DNA of 64,000 bases from Thalassia testudinum (lineage: Eukaryota; Streptophyta; Magnoliopsida; Alismatales; Hydrocharitaceae). The notes below the pieces were generated by a model. The model saw nothing but the letters and a program-made list of their open reading frames with translations. It did not search any database and was not told the DNA's origin. Positions within the stretch are counted from its first letter, which is position 1; the number at the start of each line of letters is the position of its first letter. The stretch covers positions 15,072,501-15,136,500 of the forward strand of contig JAZHRO010000024.1 of NCBI GenBank assembly GCA_037157565.1. The letters are read 5' to 3'. A program made the translations under genes and the position numbers. Positions 31,850-44,047 of this stretch are shown one piece after another.

Positions 31850-34575
31850 TGTTACGAACGCGGCTTCAAGACGATTTTTAAGACGTCTGGGAGGTGGCCC
31901 AGACGTCTGACCAGATGTCTGGAACCCCTTCCAGACGTCTGGGATTCAATTTCTGCGGCGTACGAGGTTGCATCTGCACGCATGCGCGTGTAGACCTGCA
32001 ACCGCCACCCTCTTTCCTCTTTTTCCCTCTCTCCTCCTGCAGGCGCAGTGTTGCGCTCTCTCTCTCTCTCTCTCCCCACGCGACCTTATAAGGCCCTCTC
32101 TCTCTCCCTTACTCTCATCTCCTCCGCTTCCTTCTTCTTCTTCCTCCAGCCGGTGCGAGAGCGAGCGAGCGGCGGCATCAGCGGCCGCAGCAGGTGTGCG
32201 GGAGGAGGTGTTGCATGAAGGAGGGGACGCTCAACCGTGAGGGCTCAAGCTTGCCGGGGCAGCTAGAGCCGACCGGCGGGGGAGCAGCGGGCATGGAGTG
32301 TTGCTGAAGGGCTGCTGCAGCTCGAGCAGCAGGCGGACGGGGCACGGCGCGGCCGTACGTTGCGGGCGGAGAGCGAGTCAAGCTCAGATTCTGGAAGTTT
32401 TTCCAGAATCAGACGTCTGGGCTTCCAACCAGACGACGGTGAATACGTCTGGAGGACTGTCCAGACGTCTGGCAAGTAAGTTATTTCGTCCTTCTTCCTT
32501 TTTCGCGCGTACGACCATGCAGCCGTCCGCCGCGCCTTCGTCTACAACCCGTCGTACTGAGAGCGAGGAGTGGATACGTGCAGGTTCTACTCTTGAGGGC
32601 GCGAGACTCGCCATCCAACGCGAATCGGACATCTGGCCGCAGTGTCAGACGACGGAGAGAACTTCCAGAGTCCGGGTTGACCATCGGATGTCTGCGAATT
32701 AAGCTAGACGCCCCCGCAGGCTTCTGGACGTCTAAGGGACTACACAGAGCGAAGGTATCCTCTGAAGCACCTTTTAAGACATCTGGAAGAGGTTCCAGAT
32801 GTCTAATTTTGGACTGTTTCGTCATTTTCGACCCGTTTAGGGTCCATTCGGAGTCTGTTTTCTACGTTTCGAGTTGCGTTCTTTTCGGAATAAAATCCTC
32901 TACCCGTTTACAGTAATTATATACTATTCTGAGAAACTCCTTGTGTTTGATCCTTGTGTTAGGACCCCATTCCATTGCAGTCTCGGGGATTGCGGAGGCG
33001 CGCGGGATTTCCGACCACGCCCCCAGTACTCCCGTTGTAGCTAGTAGAGTGGCTTGTAAATTTATTAGTATAATTTGTTACAATTATGGAACAATTAATA
33101 GAACCTAGGGCACTGCATGAATCCTAGGAATGAGAAACTGGATTGATTGATAGATCTTAGGGTATTGCATGAAACCTAGGACTGGAAACTAGATTGAATG
33201 ATAGATCCTAGGGTACGGCATGAATCCTAGGACTGGAAAACTAGTGATACGTATATAATATTGCAGTCTTGGAAAGGTGGAAAGGAAATAATAGCTGCCT
33301 GTAAATTGATTTAACCGCTGCTCGTTACAAAGAAATAATATGGTTAAGAACATGGGTTGTATGAACGTAAAACTGGAACGGTGAACCCTAAATGTGCTGA
33401 GTGAAAAGAGATAGAACCCTACGGGGAATTAGGAGTAGAACTCCTGGAAAGAGAATGGATGGAACTGAGAAAGAAAGACGTGGAAGTGTGTTGTCTCCGG
33501 GGTACGTGATACCAAAGAGAGCACACATTACCTCTTAGTGTAGAGCGGAGCTAGCCGCCCCAGGGACCCGGGGTTAGGTCTGGCCACTTTGTACCGACTT
33601 GCTGGCCCTCGCGTACGTAGTACTGGGGAGAGCTACTAGTGTAGGGAGAGCACTAGCTACCCCACGGGCCCCGGGGTTCTGCTAGTCTCCTACACCGACT
33701 TGTTAGGCCTACTGGGCAAACCAGGGTAGTCAGGCGAGGGTGCGCGGGCTGTGGAGGGGTTGGACCCCTGTTACTGAGAGGGCTCTGCCCTATACTGGTT
33801 CCGTACTGTGCTTGGGCGCACCCGTTAACGGAAACGACTGACCGCGAGCCAGTGCGGGGTAGCTACCCGTGCGTTTATCGCGCGTGCCGTAGTCACAGTT
33901 ACGTCTGTTAGCGACTTTGGGGTGGTTGACTGAGGGTAGGACCACCACGGGGGACTCTCCCGGCCAGGAGAGTACCACGTGTTACTTCTACTTTTCGAAA
34001 AAGACTGCAATCAAGATCGTTCCCGCGAGGAACATTCGAGATCAAGTGAAGGATCTGAGAAATAGATAAATTGTGAAATAATAAAAAGACGTAAATAAAG
34101 GAAGAAAGAAAATATGATAGCTACTGTACACTATACTGCTTCTTTAGTTTTAGTTGCCACTCTACTCAGCCTTTCGCTGACGTGTTACACTCGTTACTTT
34201 TCAGGATCAGGTGTTGAGCAGCCAGGGTCAGCGGCTGTAGAGGACGCTGAGCTGAGTAGGGTCCAGTAGAGTTACCGCAGTTCTTTTGTACCCCTTTTTG
34301 CTCCACAGTAGTGAGTAGTTCTTGTTACTCTCTGTACTTTTCTTTACTTGTAGTTCATGTTATGTTATAAATGTTGTTCTACTGTTGTGGTGGTACATGC
34401 TATAGTAGTTCCTTTTCTTACTGCTGTATTTTTGTTACTGCTAGTTATATTCATGCTGAATGTGGTTTATTTACTGCTCTTTTGGTTACTTCCTCATTGG
34501 ACGACTAGGTCGTGGGATTAGTCGAGTCGGTCCGATTCTTGTGTCTCGTAGGGACTCGGGAATCGGGTCGTTACA
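31850..34575 (+). mobile_element. 3' LTR of Tekay1
   Basis: It is 2726 bp, starts TGTTACGAACGCGGC and ends CGGGTCGTTACA, and is followed by the target duplication TAATT. It carries the same five exact AGACGTCT palindromes, the TATA motif at 32084-32093, and a CCTAGG array near 33106-33243. Relative to the 5' LTR it has scattered substitutions, a short extra ACCAGATGTCTGG near 31910 and a longer CT run. No obvious polypurine tract precedes it. Confidence 0.9.
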
Positions 34576-34771
34576 TAATTCTTTTCACTTATGGGCCTGC
34601 ACGCAAATCTTCTACCCCTTCGCGTAGGGGTCATTCCTGCAATTTTCCCGTTATTTCAAATGTCAGCCTGCACTGTAGCACGCGAAGAACACGGCCGATC
34701 TCGGCCGTCTGTTGCTTCTCACGATTTCGATCTGCGGTTGGATTTGAATGGAAGCTTCACGCGAATCGGCG
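34576..34771 (+). mobile_element. Element B 5' LTR, segment 2
   Basis: 34576-34580 is the second copy of the Tekay1 target duplication. The rest matches 61218-61424 of the B 3' LTR and ends CGGCG (34767-34771), the target duplication of element C. Confidence 0.9.
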
Positions 34772-35313
34772 TGACGTGTCGTTGTGCGTGTGTGTTAAGA
34801 AGTGTCATTATAGTCGCACTTGCAATGTCGGTTTTAAAATAAGTAAACGGAGGTGAGTCCGAGTGTCGGTCTCAGGGAGGCGTGGAAATCGGATTTTTGC
34901 TTATCACTTGTCATGGAAAGTGCGGAGTTTTGCTTGCGAAAGATGCGATTTTGAAAAGCAAGAGAAAGGTGGAGAGAGAGAGAGGGTTTAGGGTTAGAAA
35001 GTTCTTTGTTTGATCATGCAACTTGAACGAAATTTAAAATAACAATTGAACGGAAAATAACTTCATTAATCATGCACTTGTAGTTCATAGCTTACAACAT
35101 TAAATATACGCTTCAAACAAAAGTAATGGAAAGCTTAAAAAGAGAGAGAGAGTGTGTGTGTGTGTAGAGAGCGACGAGGCAGCCACGGTGGTGGAGGAAG
35201 CTCTGTCGGCGGCTCGTCGTCTCCGGTGTTTACAAGAGAGCCTAAAGCTAGCTAAGAGAGGGGTGGAGTAGTTGCAAGGGGAGTGAATGCCTTGAATGAG
35301 TGGTTGGAGGGGG

Positions 35314-35322
35314 TTTAAATAG
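35314..35322 (-). promoter_or_regulatory. TATA box of the C LTR (copy at 47613-47621)
   Basis: The minus strand reads CTATTTAAACCCCC in both LTR copies, about 865 bp from the LTR start, with the TTTAGCGAC inverted repeat 30-60 bp upstream, as in element D. Confidence 0.6.
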
Positions 35323-35687
35323 GGTTAAGGGCTTCCTAAAAGAAGAAGGGGCTTTAGCGACGTCCAGAGAGTCGCTAAAACCACTCCCAAAAGCGTCGGT
35401 GAAGCCCTCCAGCCGTTGGTCAGCCGCCCGCCCTGTTTCTTCTTCTCGTGCGATCCGTGGCTGCTGCACGAGAGCCCTCCGATTGAAGATCGGACGGCTG
35501 ATATCCCTCCTCGGCTGCGCTGGGATCGCACCTTGGGCGTTTGTGTGCGCGGGCGTCAACGCCCGATGTGCGCGCACGCGTGGGCGCCCGTGAGCTGCGG
35601 TTGTGTCGCGTGGCAAAATCTCGGACGCCCGCTGCTGATCGGGCGGCCCAATTTTGCCTCGCGCTACCTCCGTCTTCGATTTCGACT

Positions 35688-35752
35688 CCGCGCGGCTTGA
35701 ACCCGCATCGCGTGCATGCGGGCGTGCATGCTAACCGTTGTGCCACACCCGC
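35688..35752 (-). other. tRNA-like segment in U3 of the C 3' LTR
   Basis: On the sense strand, TGGCACAACGG (35745-35735) is an A box with one mismatch to TRGCNNAGYNG, followed by TTAGC. GGTTCAAGCC (35703-35694) is a B box. The gap is 31 nt. GCGG-GTTCAAG-CCGC forms a T-arm-like hairpin. It sits ~380 bp upstream of TATA, the same place as in D. Confidence 0.55.
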
Positions 35753-36186
35753 GCTTTGTCGCGGCGACTGCGGGTGGGCGCGCGAGTCTCGATCGTTTGA
35801 TCGAAGATCGACGGCCAAGATCTGATCTCGGCTGATAAAGGTGCGTCGTGCGGTGGAGCAGGGGGATAACGTGGCGCAATATGGGCCGTTGATCTCCATA
35901 TCAACAGTCAGAACTTCTTGGGCCCATTGTAGGAGCTCCGGATGTCGGATTTAGCCGATCTTGAGTCCGTCGTACTCATTTCGTCGTTCGGAATCCATCC
36001 GTGAGGTCTGATTGCTTATCTGAGGCATACTTTGACAAATGCTTACATAAATGGCCATTAATACAGTTTTATAAGCAATCTTGGTACATGATGCATGCAA
36101 TGCTCCCATTCTACTTATGTTGTGCCTTTTATTCTTAAGATGGGCCATATTCAACATAATTATCACCCCCTTGTGCAGTGTTATCA

Positions 36187-39100
36187 TACCCCCATGCTTA
36201 CTCCTTGCAGTCCCTAGCAAGGTTTATTCTAGCCTTTATTTCCTTTCAGAATTTAAGAAGTAATTGCTTAGACACTTCGTTACTTGTCAATAAGAGGAAA
36301 TATACGAAGATCTTAATCTCCAAAGACTAAGCAGCGCCCAGGTGTCTGCTAAAATACGAATCGCCCGAATCCTTGCTTTAATGTATATAACTATACATAT
36401 GTATATGTATATATATTTTTTAGAATTTTTTCGGAATTCAGTGTGGGTTGGTAACTTTTTTCAGCTACCCAACCCACCCAAAACTCGGTTAAAACCCTAA
36501 GTGCTAAGCATCTTGGTGTGAATGTTGTGATAGACTCACTTAACGGTAATTGAGACAGACTTTGAGTTTCTATGCCTCTAGGTGATCGGAAAAGGAAATA
36601 AATTTGCCTGAAGGTGTATTTGTTCGATTGGTAGCTTTCTCCCTACGTTTGTTTTAATTGGGGTCAACACAAGGATTTTTCCAGTGTATATCTCCCCGGC
36701 TTGTACTACTTCCCCGCTTCTTCCTTAAGTGTTTTCGTCTTTTTTGTGTAATTATTGAGCTGGGCTCTTGGAAACGTCTGGTTTCTTCACCGGGTTTGTG
36801 AGTTATAACGTTGTAGTAAAGCCGGTTATTACCAACATTTCAAATATAAATTTTTTTTTACTCGGAAAATGAAAGAGTTCCCGAGGTCGAACTCAGGGAG
36901 CAAGTCGTATTCTAGGGATATACATGTTTCTTTTACAAAATAAAGAGAAAGGGAAAGAATTTGTTGTGATGTTCTTCTTTCTTTCTCTTTCTTCAGATCT
37001 CCTTCTTCTTCTTCCTTTGTTTCTGCTATGGTGATAATCTTCTTCTGCAATGGTGATGCTCTTCTTCTTCCTGCTGTTCCTGCGTTGGTGATGTTTTTCT
37101 TTCTTCAGAGCTCCTTGTTCTTCTTCTTTGGTTTTCTGCCTTGACCTCTCTTCTTCTTCTTCTGCAATCGTGGTGCTTCTGCCTTCGGCTACTAAGTCTC
37201 CCTTCCTTCTTCTTCAGCCTGCCTTCTGTGTTGCTCTGGCTGCTGACTTTCCGTCGTCTGGCCCGGTGCTTCGACGACTTAACTGAGCATTTGCTACAGT
37301 GCAGCTCCTTCTTCTTCGCCTGCACTTCTTCTTCCGCGGGTCTTCTTCTTTTTGGCCTGCACACTTCAGAGTTTTTCGTCAAGAGGCAAAACCTACTCTA
37401 CCCTCCCCCCCCCCCCGCGTCTCTCTTTCTCTCTGAAACCGCTCTTGGGACATCTCTCCCAGAGCTACCGGGTAATCGGGTTCGGGTCAGGCCCGGGTCC
37501 AGGCCCACCGGCGTGCGGTGGTGGGAGAGGAGTGCAGGTCGGTCTAATCGGGTCGGGCCAGGTCCGCGGAGCGTGGTCACGGACGAGGCCGGGTCGGGTG
37601 AGAGGGACCTCACCCCGTGGTCAGGAGGCAGACAGCATAAGGCACTTTTTGCCTTTATGCGTCCGCGCGCCTCCGAGAAGTTCCGAGGTGGGACTAAATG
37701 TCCCACCCCAATTGAGCGCGCGTCGCGGATGGAGCAGTGGGCGATCGTGGCTTCCCGCGCGGCCCTCGCTCCATCTGTGAACCAGGGACGTTTCGCGGAG
37801 AGTCCCTGCGCAACCTGGGAGTCAAACCTGGGCGAAGGCGTGCCTGCACCTGCAGGTGAAGCAGCTCTGCCTGCGCAGTAATGGCGACGGCGGGCGAGTC
37901 ACCTGGTCACAGAAGAACGGCCTCTCGGCCAAATCAGACAGGCGGGGGACCTTCGCCGTGGCACGGCGAAGGTGGTCAGGGGGTCTGCAGGGGGCGTGAT
38001 GGAGCCAACAGGTCGTCCTAGGTCAAACTGTGAGCGAAGAAGTGGGTGTGTTCGGTGGATCTGCAGAGGGTGTTTGGTGGGAAGTGGAGGGGCGGAAGAG
38101 GATCAGGGTGAGGAGGCGGAGGTTCTGCGGTGGTCGGCGAGCCGTGTGGGTCGCTGAGGTGATGGGAGCGGCTCGCCGGAGGGTGGTCGGAGGCGAAGAG
38201 GGTGAGGGTGAACAGGGTCGGTAGAGGGCTTAATTGACTAAATTGAAAGCGGGGAAAGAAAGATGAGGAGAAGGGGAGTAACTCTAGCTTACTTGCAGGG
38301 ACGAAGGGGGAGGAACAGGGCGACAGTCGTATCGACTGTCGCCGGAGAAGACGATGCTCAGGGAGAGGGGCGGCGGCGAGCAGAGAGCCGGAGAGGCGCC
38401 AGCTGGGTGCGGCGTGGCGCGGGAAGAGCAGGGGAGGAAGTCTCTACTGCTGGTATTGCGGCAGAGCGAAGAGGTGGAGGGGGAGGAAGCCGCCGGAGCT
38501 GGTGAGCGTCTGCCGGAGAAAGAAGAGAAGGAAGTTGGGGATTTCTCCGTCAGATCCAAGCTGCCCTCGTCGGTGGAGCGGCGGGGGGTATTTATAGGGA
38601 TGAAGCAGGGAGGAAGGCGGAGGGAGACGACGTGTCTCCCTCGCCGGAGAATGGTCGGAACATGAACCCATACCGTCCGTGCGTTCGCACGGCCGGTATG
38701 GTGGCCTACAATGACCAGGGGGGTGCTCCTGCGATGGCTGACGACGCAGGGCACCCCCGGTTTACTTGCCAGGTCCCTCACCTCACCCTGCGCGGCGCCA
38801 TGCTCCGCGCAAGGTCGCCGGAGCATGGTGCTGGCAGGGTTTTGCAGGAGGGACCTGATTGCAAAGAACGAAGGAGAGTTAGGGGCCAAAATGCGAGGGT
38901 TCAAAAGTTGAGGGCCAAAGAGTAAATATATGAGGACCAAAGTGTGAAGTCGGTCAAGGAGGTTTCTTCTTAGGCTCAAGTTTTTATACATGACTAATTA
39001 GGACCTAAGGAATCTGATGGTGAATTTTATTTTCATATTAAACCTTGTTTGACCGGTCAATTTGCGCAAAAACCCAAATTAAGTTATTAATTGGGCATGG

Positions 39101-40297
39101 TTCTCAATGTAGGTCAAAATGGGTTCTAAAGGCCAAATTGAAGGTTCTAAACCCTAGAGATTATTTTTCTATGAATTTTAGAGGGTTTATTCTATTTTTA
39201 CTTTACCTCGAACCTTGTGAATTGAAGTGGGTTGTTTTAGGGTTACAGATTATCATTTGGTTCCTTGGAAGTGCTGTAGCCCTTGCTAGATCATCTCATC
39301 CCACTTTTATTCTTATTAAGCTGTTTTGACCTGTGTTTGGTCCCTGAATTACCCTGCATGCAGTTTATACTGGTAAAATTGCACTTTTACCCCTTATGAC
39401 TGGTTTTCTTCTCAAACTCAGAATTCTCTGAGTTAAGCTTTTCCTTGAGATATGTAGGAGCTTTTATCCTTTGTATTGGGTCAAAATGAGCTAGTTATGG
39501 CTCATGATGAGGTTCTCATCAGCTCTGGACAACCGACCAATGGGCTGTTACCTACGATCACTTGTCAGCCATACTTGTGCAGTGAAGTGTGGTTTATTTT
39601 CTTTTCTTCTTCTTCCTTTTTTTTTCCGTAGGTGGCTTCCCTGATCTCAAATGTACCTAGAGGCAATGAAGAAGAAATAGCCTGTGGCTAGGTTCTAGAC
39701 AACCTGCCAATGGGCTGTTACCCACGACAACTTGCCAGCCATACCACCCTAGAGAGTTCATTAGCTACCCAATTTCTATCAAAAGCTCCGAGAAGTGAGT
39801 CTGTACAAAAATGTGTGCAAATGCCTAGACTGAAAGTTTTTCTGAGTTAGAGGGTGAGTTGATAAGTCGTATACTTATTATCTTATTTAGTAGGTGGATT
39901 AAAATAGCTTAAGGTTGCAAGGATTCGCCGCTAAATCCATATTTTAACGGACACTAGGGCTGATTAAGCCTGAAGGCCTAAAAAGTCTAAATGTTTAAGT
40001 TCTTTTTGTATTATTTTCCACTATTGACAAATTTTTAATGCCTAAGTTTTCTTCCTAAATTCAATTTTTTTTATAATTTATTTATTCATTTAGACTGATT
40101 AATTGAGCTCAGGATTATGCAATTTACCACCCCCCCATGCTTAAGTTGGACAATGTCCACATTAGCAAGTACATGGATGCAAAAGGGTTCAAAAAAATAG
40201 TACCTAAGTGACGTAAACTACCAGATCAGTTTGAATCCTTTGGGTTGCCTCCCAGGAAGCGCTGAGTTTAACGCCTCCAGCTGGGCGGTGCTCGGTG
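36187..40297 (-). other. C 3' region with two polypurine tracts and hairpins (S inserted)
   Basis: The LTR-adjacent tract GCATGGGGGTA is at 36197-36187. The internal tract GCATGGGGGGGTGG is at 40140-40127, preceded by AATGTGGACATT. Just after pol lie a hairpin GCTGG-AGGCGTTAAAC-TCAGC (40281-40261) and a second, TGGG-AGGCAA-CCCA (40254-40241). The solo LTR S occupies 36769-39521. After its removal the two tracts are about 1.2 kb apart. There is no env-like ORF. Confidence 0.75.
36769..39521 (-). mobile_element. Solo LTR of an Athila-type family (S)
   Basis: It is 2753 bp, bounded by TGGAAACGTC and GGTTCTCATCA, with a perfect 5-bp target duplication GCTCT (36764-36768 and 39522-39526). Flanking sequence joins without loss when compared with element D (about 23653). 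No internal region, primer site or polypurine tract is present, so it is the product of LTR-LTR recombination. Minus orientation is inferred from TGATGAGAACC at the right end, the TATA at 38597-38588, and the U5 box (plus strand GGTCGAACTCAGGGAG, about 36885-36900). Its 246-codon and 235-codon frames are not shared with S1 and are not real genes. Confidence 0.9.
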
Positions 40298-41459
40298 TCA
40301 ACCCTCAACGAGGGTGACACTTTCCTTTGGGGGAACCTGGGCCAGGAAATGCTTCAATCTTTGACCATTAACTGTAAAAGTGTGCCCAGTGTTAAGATCA
40401 GCGATTTCAACTGCCCCATTAGGGTAGGGCTTAACCACCCGAAATGGTCCTGTCCATTTGGACCTGAGTTTCCCTGGGAAGAGTTTTAGGCATGCATCAA
40501 ACATCCAAACTTGCTGGTTAGGCTCAAAGGTTTTTCTATGAATGAGTCGGTCGTGGACGACTTTCATTTTCTCCTTATATAGTCGACTATTGTCAAAGGC
40601 GTCCTGACGAATTTCTTCGAGCTTAGATAATTGGAGCATCCTCTGCACACCGGCTAACTGGGGATCCATGTTACATTGCTTGACAGCCCAGTAAGCCTGG
40701 TGTTCCAATTCGACAGGAAGATGGCAAGCTTTGCCAAAGACCAGGCGATAAGGCGACATGCCTATCGGGATCTTGAAAGCGGTTCTATATGCCCACAGGG
40801 CATCATCAAGTCGTGTGGACTAGTCTTTCCTGTCAGGTCTCACAGTCTTCTGTAAAATGTTCTTGATTTGTCTATTTGAGACCTCAGTCTGCCCATTTGT
40901 TTGTGGATGATACGGGGTGGCAATGAGGTGGTTTACCCCGTATTTTCTAAGTAGGGCACGGAATTGGGAATGGATAAAATGGCTTCCACCATCACTTATC
41001 ATGGACTTGGGTATTCCAAACCGGGAAAATATGTTCTTCTTAACAAAGTCCATGACAGTCCTGTGATCGCATCGTCAGGTGGCGACGGCTTCAATCCATT
41101 TGGAAATATAGTCTACCGAGACCATGATATACTCGAAGCTGTTGGATGGTGGAAAGGGGCCCATAAATCGATACTCCAAACGTCGAAGATTTCGACAATC
41201 AAAATGGGCTGAAGGGGCATCATATATTTCTTGGTCATGGTCCCCAGCGTTTGGCAGCGTGAGCAAGTCTTGGCAAAGATGTGTGCATCCTTAAATAGGG
41301 ATGGCTAGTAAAATCCAGACTGCAAAACTTTTGCAGCTGTTTTCTTTCCAGAGAAGTAGCCGCCACACGCTTAGTCATGACAAAAGGAAAGCACACTCTG
41401 AACTTCGTCTTCGGGGATACACCTCCTGATGATCTGATCAGCACAGAGGCGAACAGCAA
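40298..41459 (-). pseudogene. Element C integrase, fragmented
   Basis: The pieces are 41459-41235 (zinc-finger region), 41266-41075 ([20 protein letters not shown], start of the catalytic core), 41053-40820 (MISDGGSHF with the second Asp; [13 protein letters not shown] with the Glu) and 40759-40298 ([20 protein letters not shown], then [11 protein letters not shown] and [13 protein letters not shown]). Separate frames and stops show it is inactive. The order and motifs match element B integrase. Confidence 0.85.
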
Positions 41460-41599
41460 GGGATCATCCCAGAAATAGTGCTTCGTTGTTGTCTGGACCA
41501 GCTGTGTGGGGTTTGTCCTACAACCAGGTAATTGACGTAGTCAGCATATCATGGCATTTTCTTGCCTTGCACGGCTAGGATGTGTTCATCAGGGAAGGT

Positions 41600-42060
41600 G
41601 TAAGATAGAGGTAAGGAGGGTCCAATGTGGTCTGGATGAAGTCTTGACAAGTGGTCAGCCATCACATTCTTCGATCCGGCCTTGTCTCGGATTTCCAGGT
41701 CAAATTCCTACAAAAGCAGGATCCATCTGATGAGCCTGGGCTTTGCGTCCTTTTTGGCCAACAGGTGCCGGATGGCTGAATGGTCAGTGTAAATAGTCAC
41801 GTGGGATCCCAACAAGTACGATCAAAATTTTTCAAGTCCAAAGACTACAGCGAGCAACTCCTTCTCTGTGACAGTATAATTACGTTGGGCCTCGTCCAAC
41901 GTTTTGCTCGCTTAGTAGATCACCACGGGCTTCTTGTCTTGCCTTTGTCCCAGGACAGCGCCTATGGCAAAATCTGATGCATCACACATAATCTCAAAGT
42001 CCTGGGACCAGTTTGGTGGTTGAAGTACAGGTGTGGTAGAAACTAAGTCCCGAAGGGTGT
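41600..42060 (-). pseudogene. Element C RNase H, with stops
   Basis: Translation of the minus strand gives [59 protein letters not shown] and [20 protein letters not shown], all usual RNase H blocks. In-frame stops break it in at least three places (near VVIY, EKF and ILLL). The limits are approximate. Confidence 0.8.
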
Positions 42061-42067
42061 GATAAGC

Positions 42068-42829
42068 CTAGATGTAATCAGGAGACATGTGGAATATGGC
42101 GTCGTTGGTTAGAAGGTCGGTCAAGGGTTTGGAAAGCTTGGAAAAGTCTTTAATGAACCTTCGGTAGAAGCCAACATGTCCTAGGAAGGAGCGAATCTGC
42201 CGAACCGAACAAGGTGGAGGAAGTTTGGAAATTAAATCAACCTTAGCTCGATCTACCTCGATGCCCCTATGCGAAACGATGTGACCGAGGACAATTCCTT
42301 CTTGAACCATAAAATAGCTCTTTTCCCAACTTAACACTATGTTAACCTCGATGCATCATTTCATAATTTTCTCCAAGTTGCTCAAACAATGGTCGAATGA
42401 ATTCCCGAATACAGAGAAATCATCCATAAAGACCTCCAAGTATTCACCCACCATTTCTGAAAAAATGGCTAGCATGCAACGTTGGAAGGTCGCAGGTGCA
42501 TTGCATAACCCGAACGACATTCGACGGAATGCAAACGTGCCATACGAGCAAGTGAATGTGGTCTTTTCCTGATCTTCCGGAGCAATTGCAACTTGGTTAT
42601 ATCCTGAATATCCATCCAGGAAGCAAAAATACTTCTGCCCTGCCAATCTTTCAAGGATTTGGTCAATGAATGGCAAGGGGAAGTGGTCCTTCTTAGTGGC
42701 TTCATTAAGCTTCTTATAATCAATACACACCCGCCATGCGGTGGTGGTGTGGGTGGGGATGGATTCGCCATGATCATTGGTGACAACGGTGAGCCCAGCT
42801 TTCTTTGGAACCACTTGAGTGGGGCTCAC
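42068..42829 (-). pseudogene. Element C reverse transcriptase
   Basis: The sequence runs SPTQVVPKKAGLTVV, WRVCIDYKKLNEATKKDHFP, FAFRRMSFGLCNAPATFQRC and FMDDFSVFG (Asp pair at 42424-42419). A stop interrupts it at about 42356, and then CIEVNIVLSWEKSYFMV and [20 protein letters not shown] follow. The active-site residues are intact; the internal stop and flanking damage make it a pseudogene. Confidence 0.9.
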
Positions 42830-43035
42830 CCAGGGGCTATCAGAGATAGGTAGATGATGTCGGCGTCAAGCCACTTGATAATTTCTTTTTTAACGACCTC
42901 CTGCATGTTTCAGTTTAAACGTCTCTGCATCTGGCAGGAAGGTCGGGCCCCGTCTTCCAAGTAAATCTTGTGGGTGCAATAAGTGGGGCTAATGCCTCTT
43001 AAATCTGAAATGGTCCAACCAATGGCGGCCCGATG

Positions 43036-43764
43036 TTATGAAAGGGTCGCAGTCAACTTGAGTTCCTGATCCTTGGTTAAATGAGAATTAATAATCACTG
43101 GGAAGGTCTGGTCAGGTCCCAAGAAGACGTACTTGAGATTCTCGGGCAATGGTTTAAGTTTAGGTGCGGGTGGAACCACAATCGATGGGAAGGGAAAGGG
43201 TGGGAGTTGATCAACATCGATCTCTTCAAATGGTGTCATGTGATGGTACTCAGCCTTACAGAGGTCCATGGGTAATGATGTTGGCGTGTCAGAACAGTCA
43301 CTACGAGTTTGGTGGTCTGAGACAGAACTGAGGGTGAGGCATTCCTCGATTAAAGTTTCCATGGGATCATGTTCCTCAATGTAATCACAATCAAAAGACT
43401 TTGTCGCCCGGAAGATATCCAATTGCATTTTCCTATCTCCGAAGGCGATTTCCATACATCCTGTGTCGCAATCAATGTTTGCTTTAGTCGTAGCTAAGAA
43501 AGGTCTGCCTAAGATTATGGGTACGTTCTGTAATTTTTCAGGGACTTCCATGTTGAGCACCAAAAAGTCGACCGGGAAATAGAAGTCCTTGACCCGTACA
43601 ATCACGTCCTCGACAACCCCCTTCGGGGTTTTCACTGATCCATCAGCCAGCTGGATGGTGACAGGGGTTGGTGTCAGCTCCCCAAAACCAAATTGGTGGT
43701 ACAGGGTTGTTGGAATTAGATTGATAGAAGCACCTAGGTCCAGGAGTGCTCTATCAAACGTCAT
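43036..43764 (-). pseudogene. Element C aspartic protease and linker to RT
   Basis: The active site is in ALLDLGASINLIP (D-L-G, as usual in Athila). It is followed by VKTPKGVVEDVIVRVKDFYF and VPIILGRPFLATTKANIDCD. The linker carries LKPLPENLKYVFLGPDQTFP, which leads into RT. This block of 242 residues is open, but the polyprotein is broken on both sides. Confidence 0.85.
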
Positions 43765-44047
43765 GTCCCCGATATTGCAGGAAATCAGGGGCTCTCCTGG
43801 GTCAGTTCGCTTGAGTGGAAGGTTGCTTGATATTACGAAACTTGCTTGCTCAGAGAGTACAACCTTCCTAGGTGCTTGAGATCTCGATTTACGCTTGGGT
43901 GTACAGGCATCCTTTAAAAAGTTGGCGTAAGCAGGGATGTGTTTGACGGCTTCAAGGAGCGGAATATTAATCTGTACTTACTTAAAAATTTCCAACAGCT
44001 CCTCAGTTTCCACATTATTCTTCTTTTTCTTGATTGTTTCCAAGGCC

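Larger units (their letters stand above)
17201..34575 (+). mobile_element. Tekay1: chromovirus retrotransposon with element D inserted in RT
   Basis: The two LTRs (17201-19910 and 31850-34575), the initiator-Met primer site and the gag/PR/RT/RH/INT-chromodomain order identify a Tekay/Del element. The 5-bp target duplication TAATT flanks it. Without D it would be about 9.6 kb. Gag is mostly deleted and pol has several stops and frameshifts, so this copy could not move by itself. The LTRs differ by scattered substitutions and small indels, so it is clearly older than D. Confidence 0.9.
34772..36186 (-). mobile_element. 3' LTR of element C
   Basis: It is 1415 bp; on the minus strand it starts TGATAACACTGCACAAGGGG and ends ACAACGACACGTCA. 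It contains the tRNA-like segment, the TTTAGCGAC/GTCGCTAAA inverted repeat (about 35351-35378), the TATA box, and a GA/GT microsatellite (about 35143-35165). The U5 box CGCCTCCCTGAGACCGAC lies about 95 bp from the end. Confidence 0.9.

Noticed and set aside
37790..37850. Possible Pol III B box (minus strand AGGTTTGACTCCC) in LTR S
   Set aside because: It lies downstream of the TATA box rather than in U3, has no clear A box at tRNA spacing, and is not conserved in S1.
37141..37881. 246-codon frame (+) and the 235-codon frame at 38284-38991 (-) as genes
   Set aside because: Both lie inside solo LTR S and are absent in the homologous S1 LTR at 1-2148.
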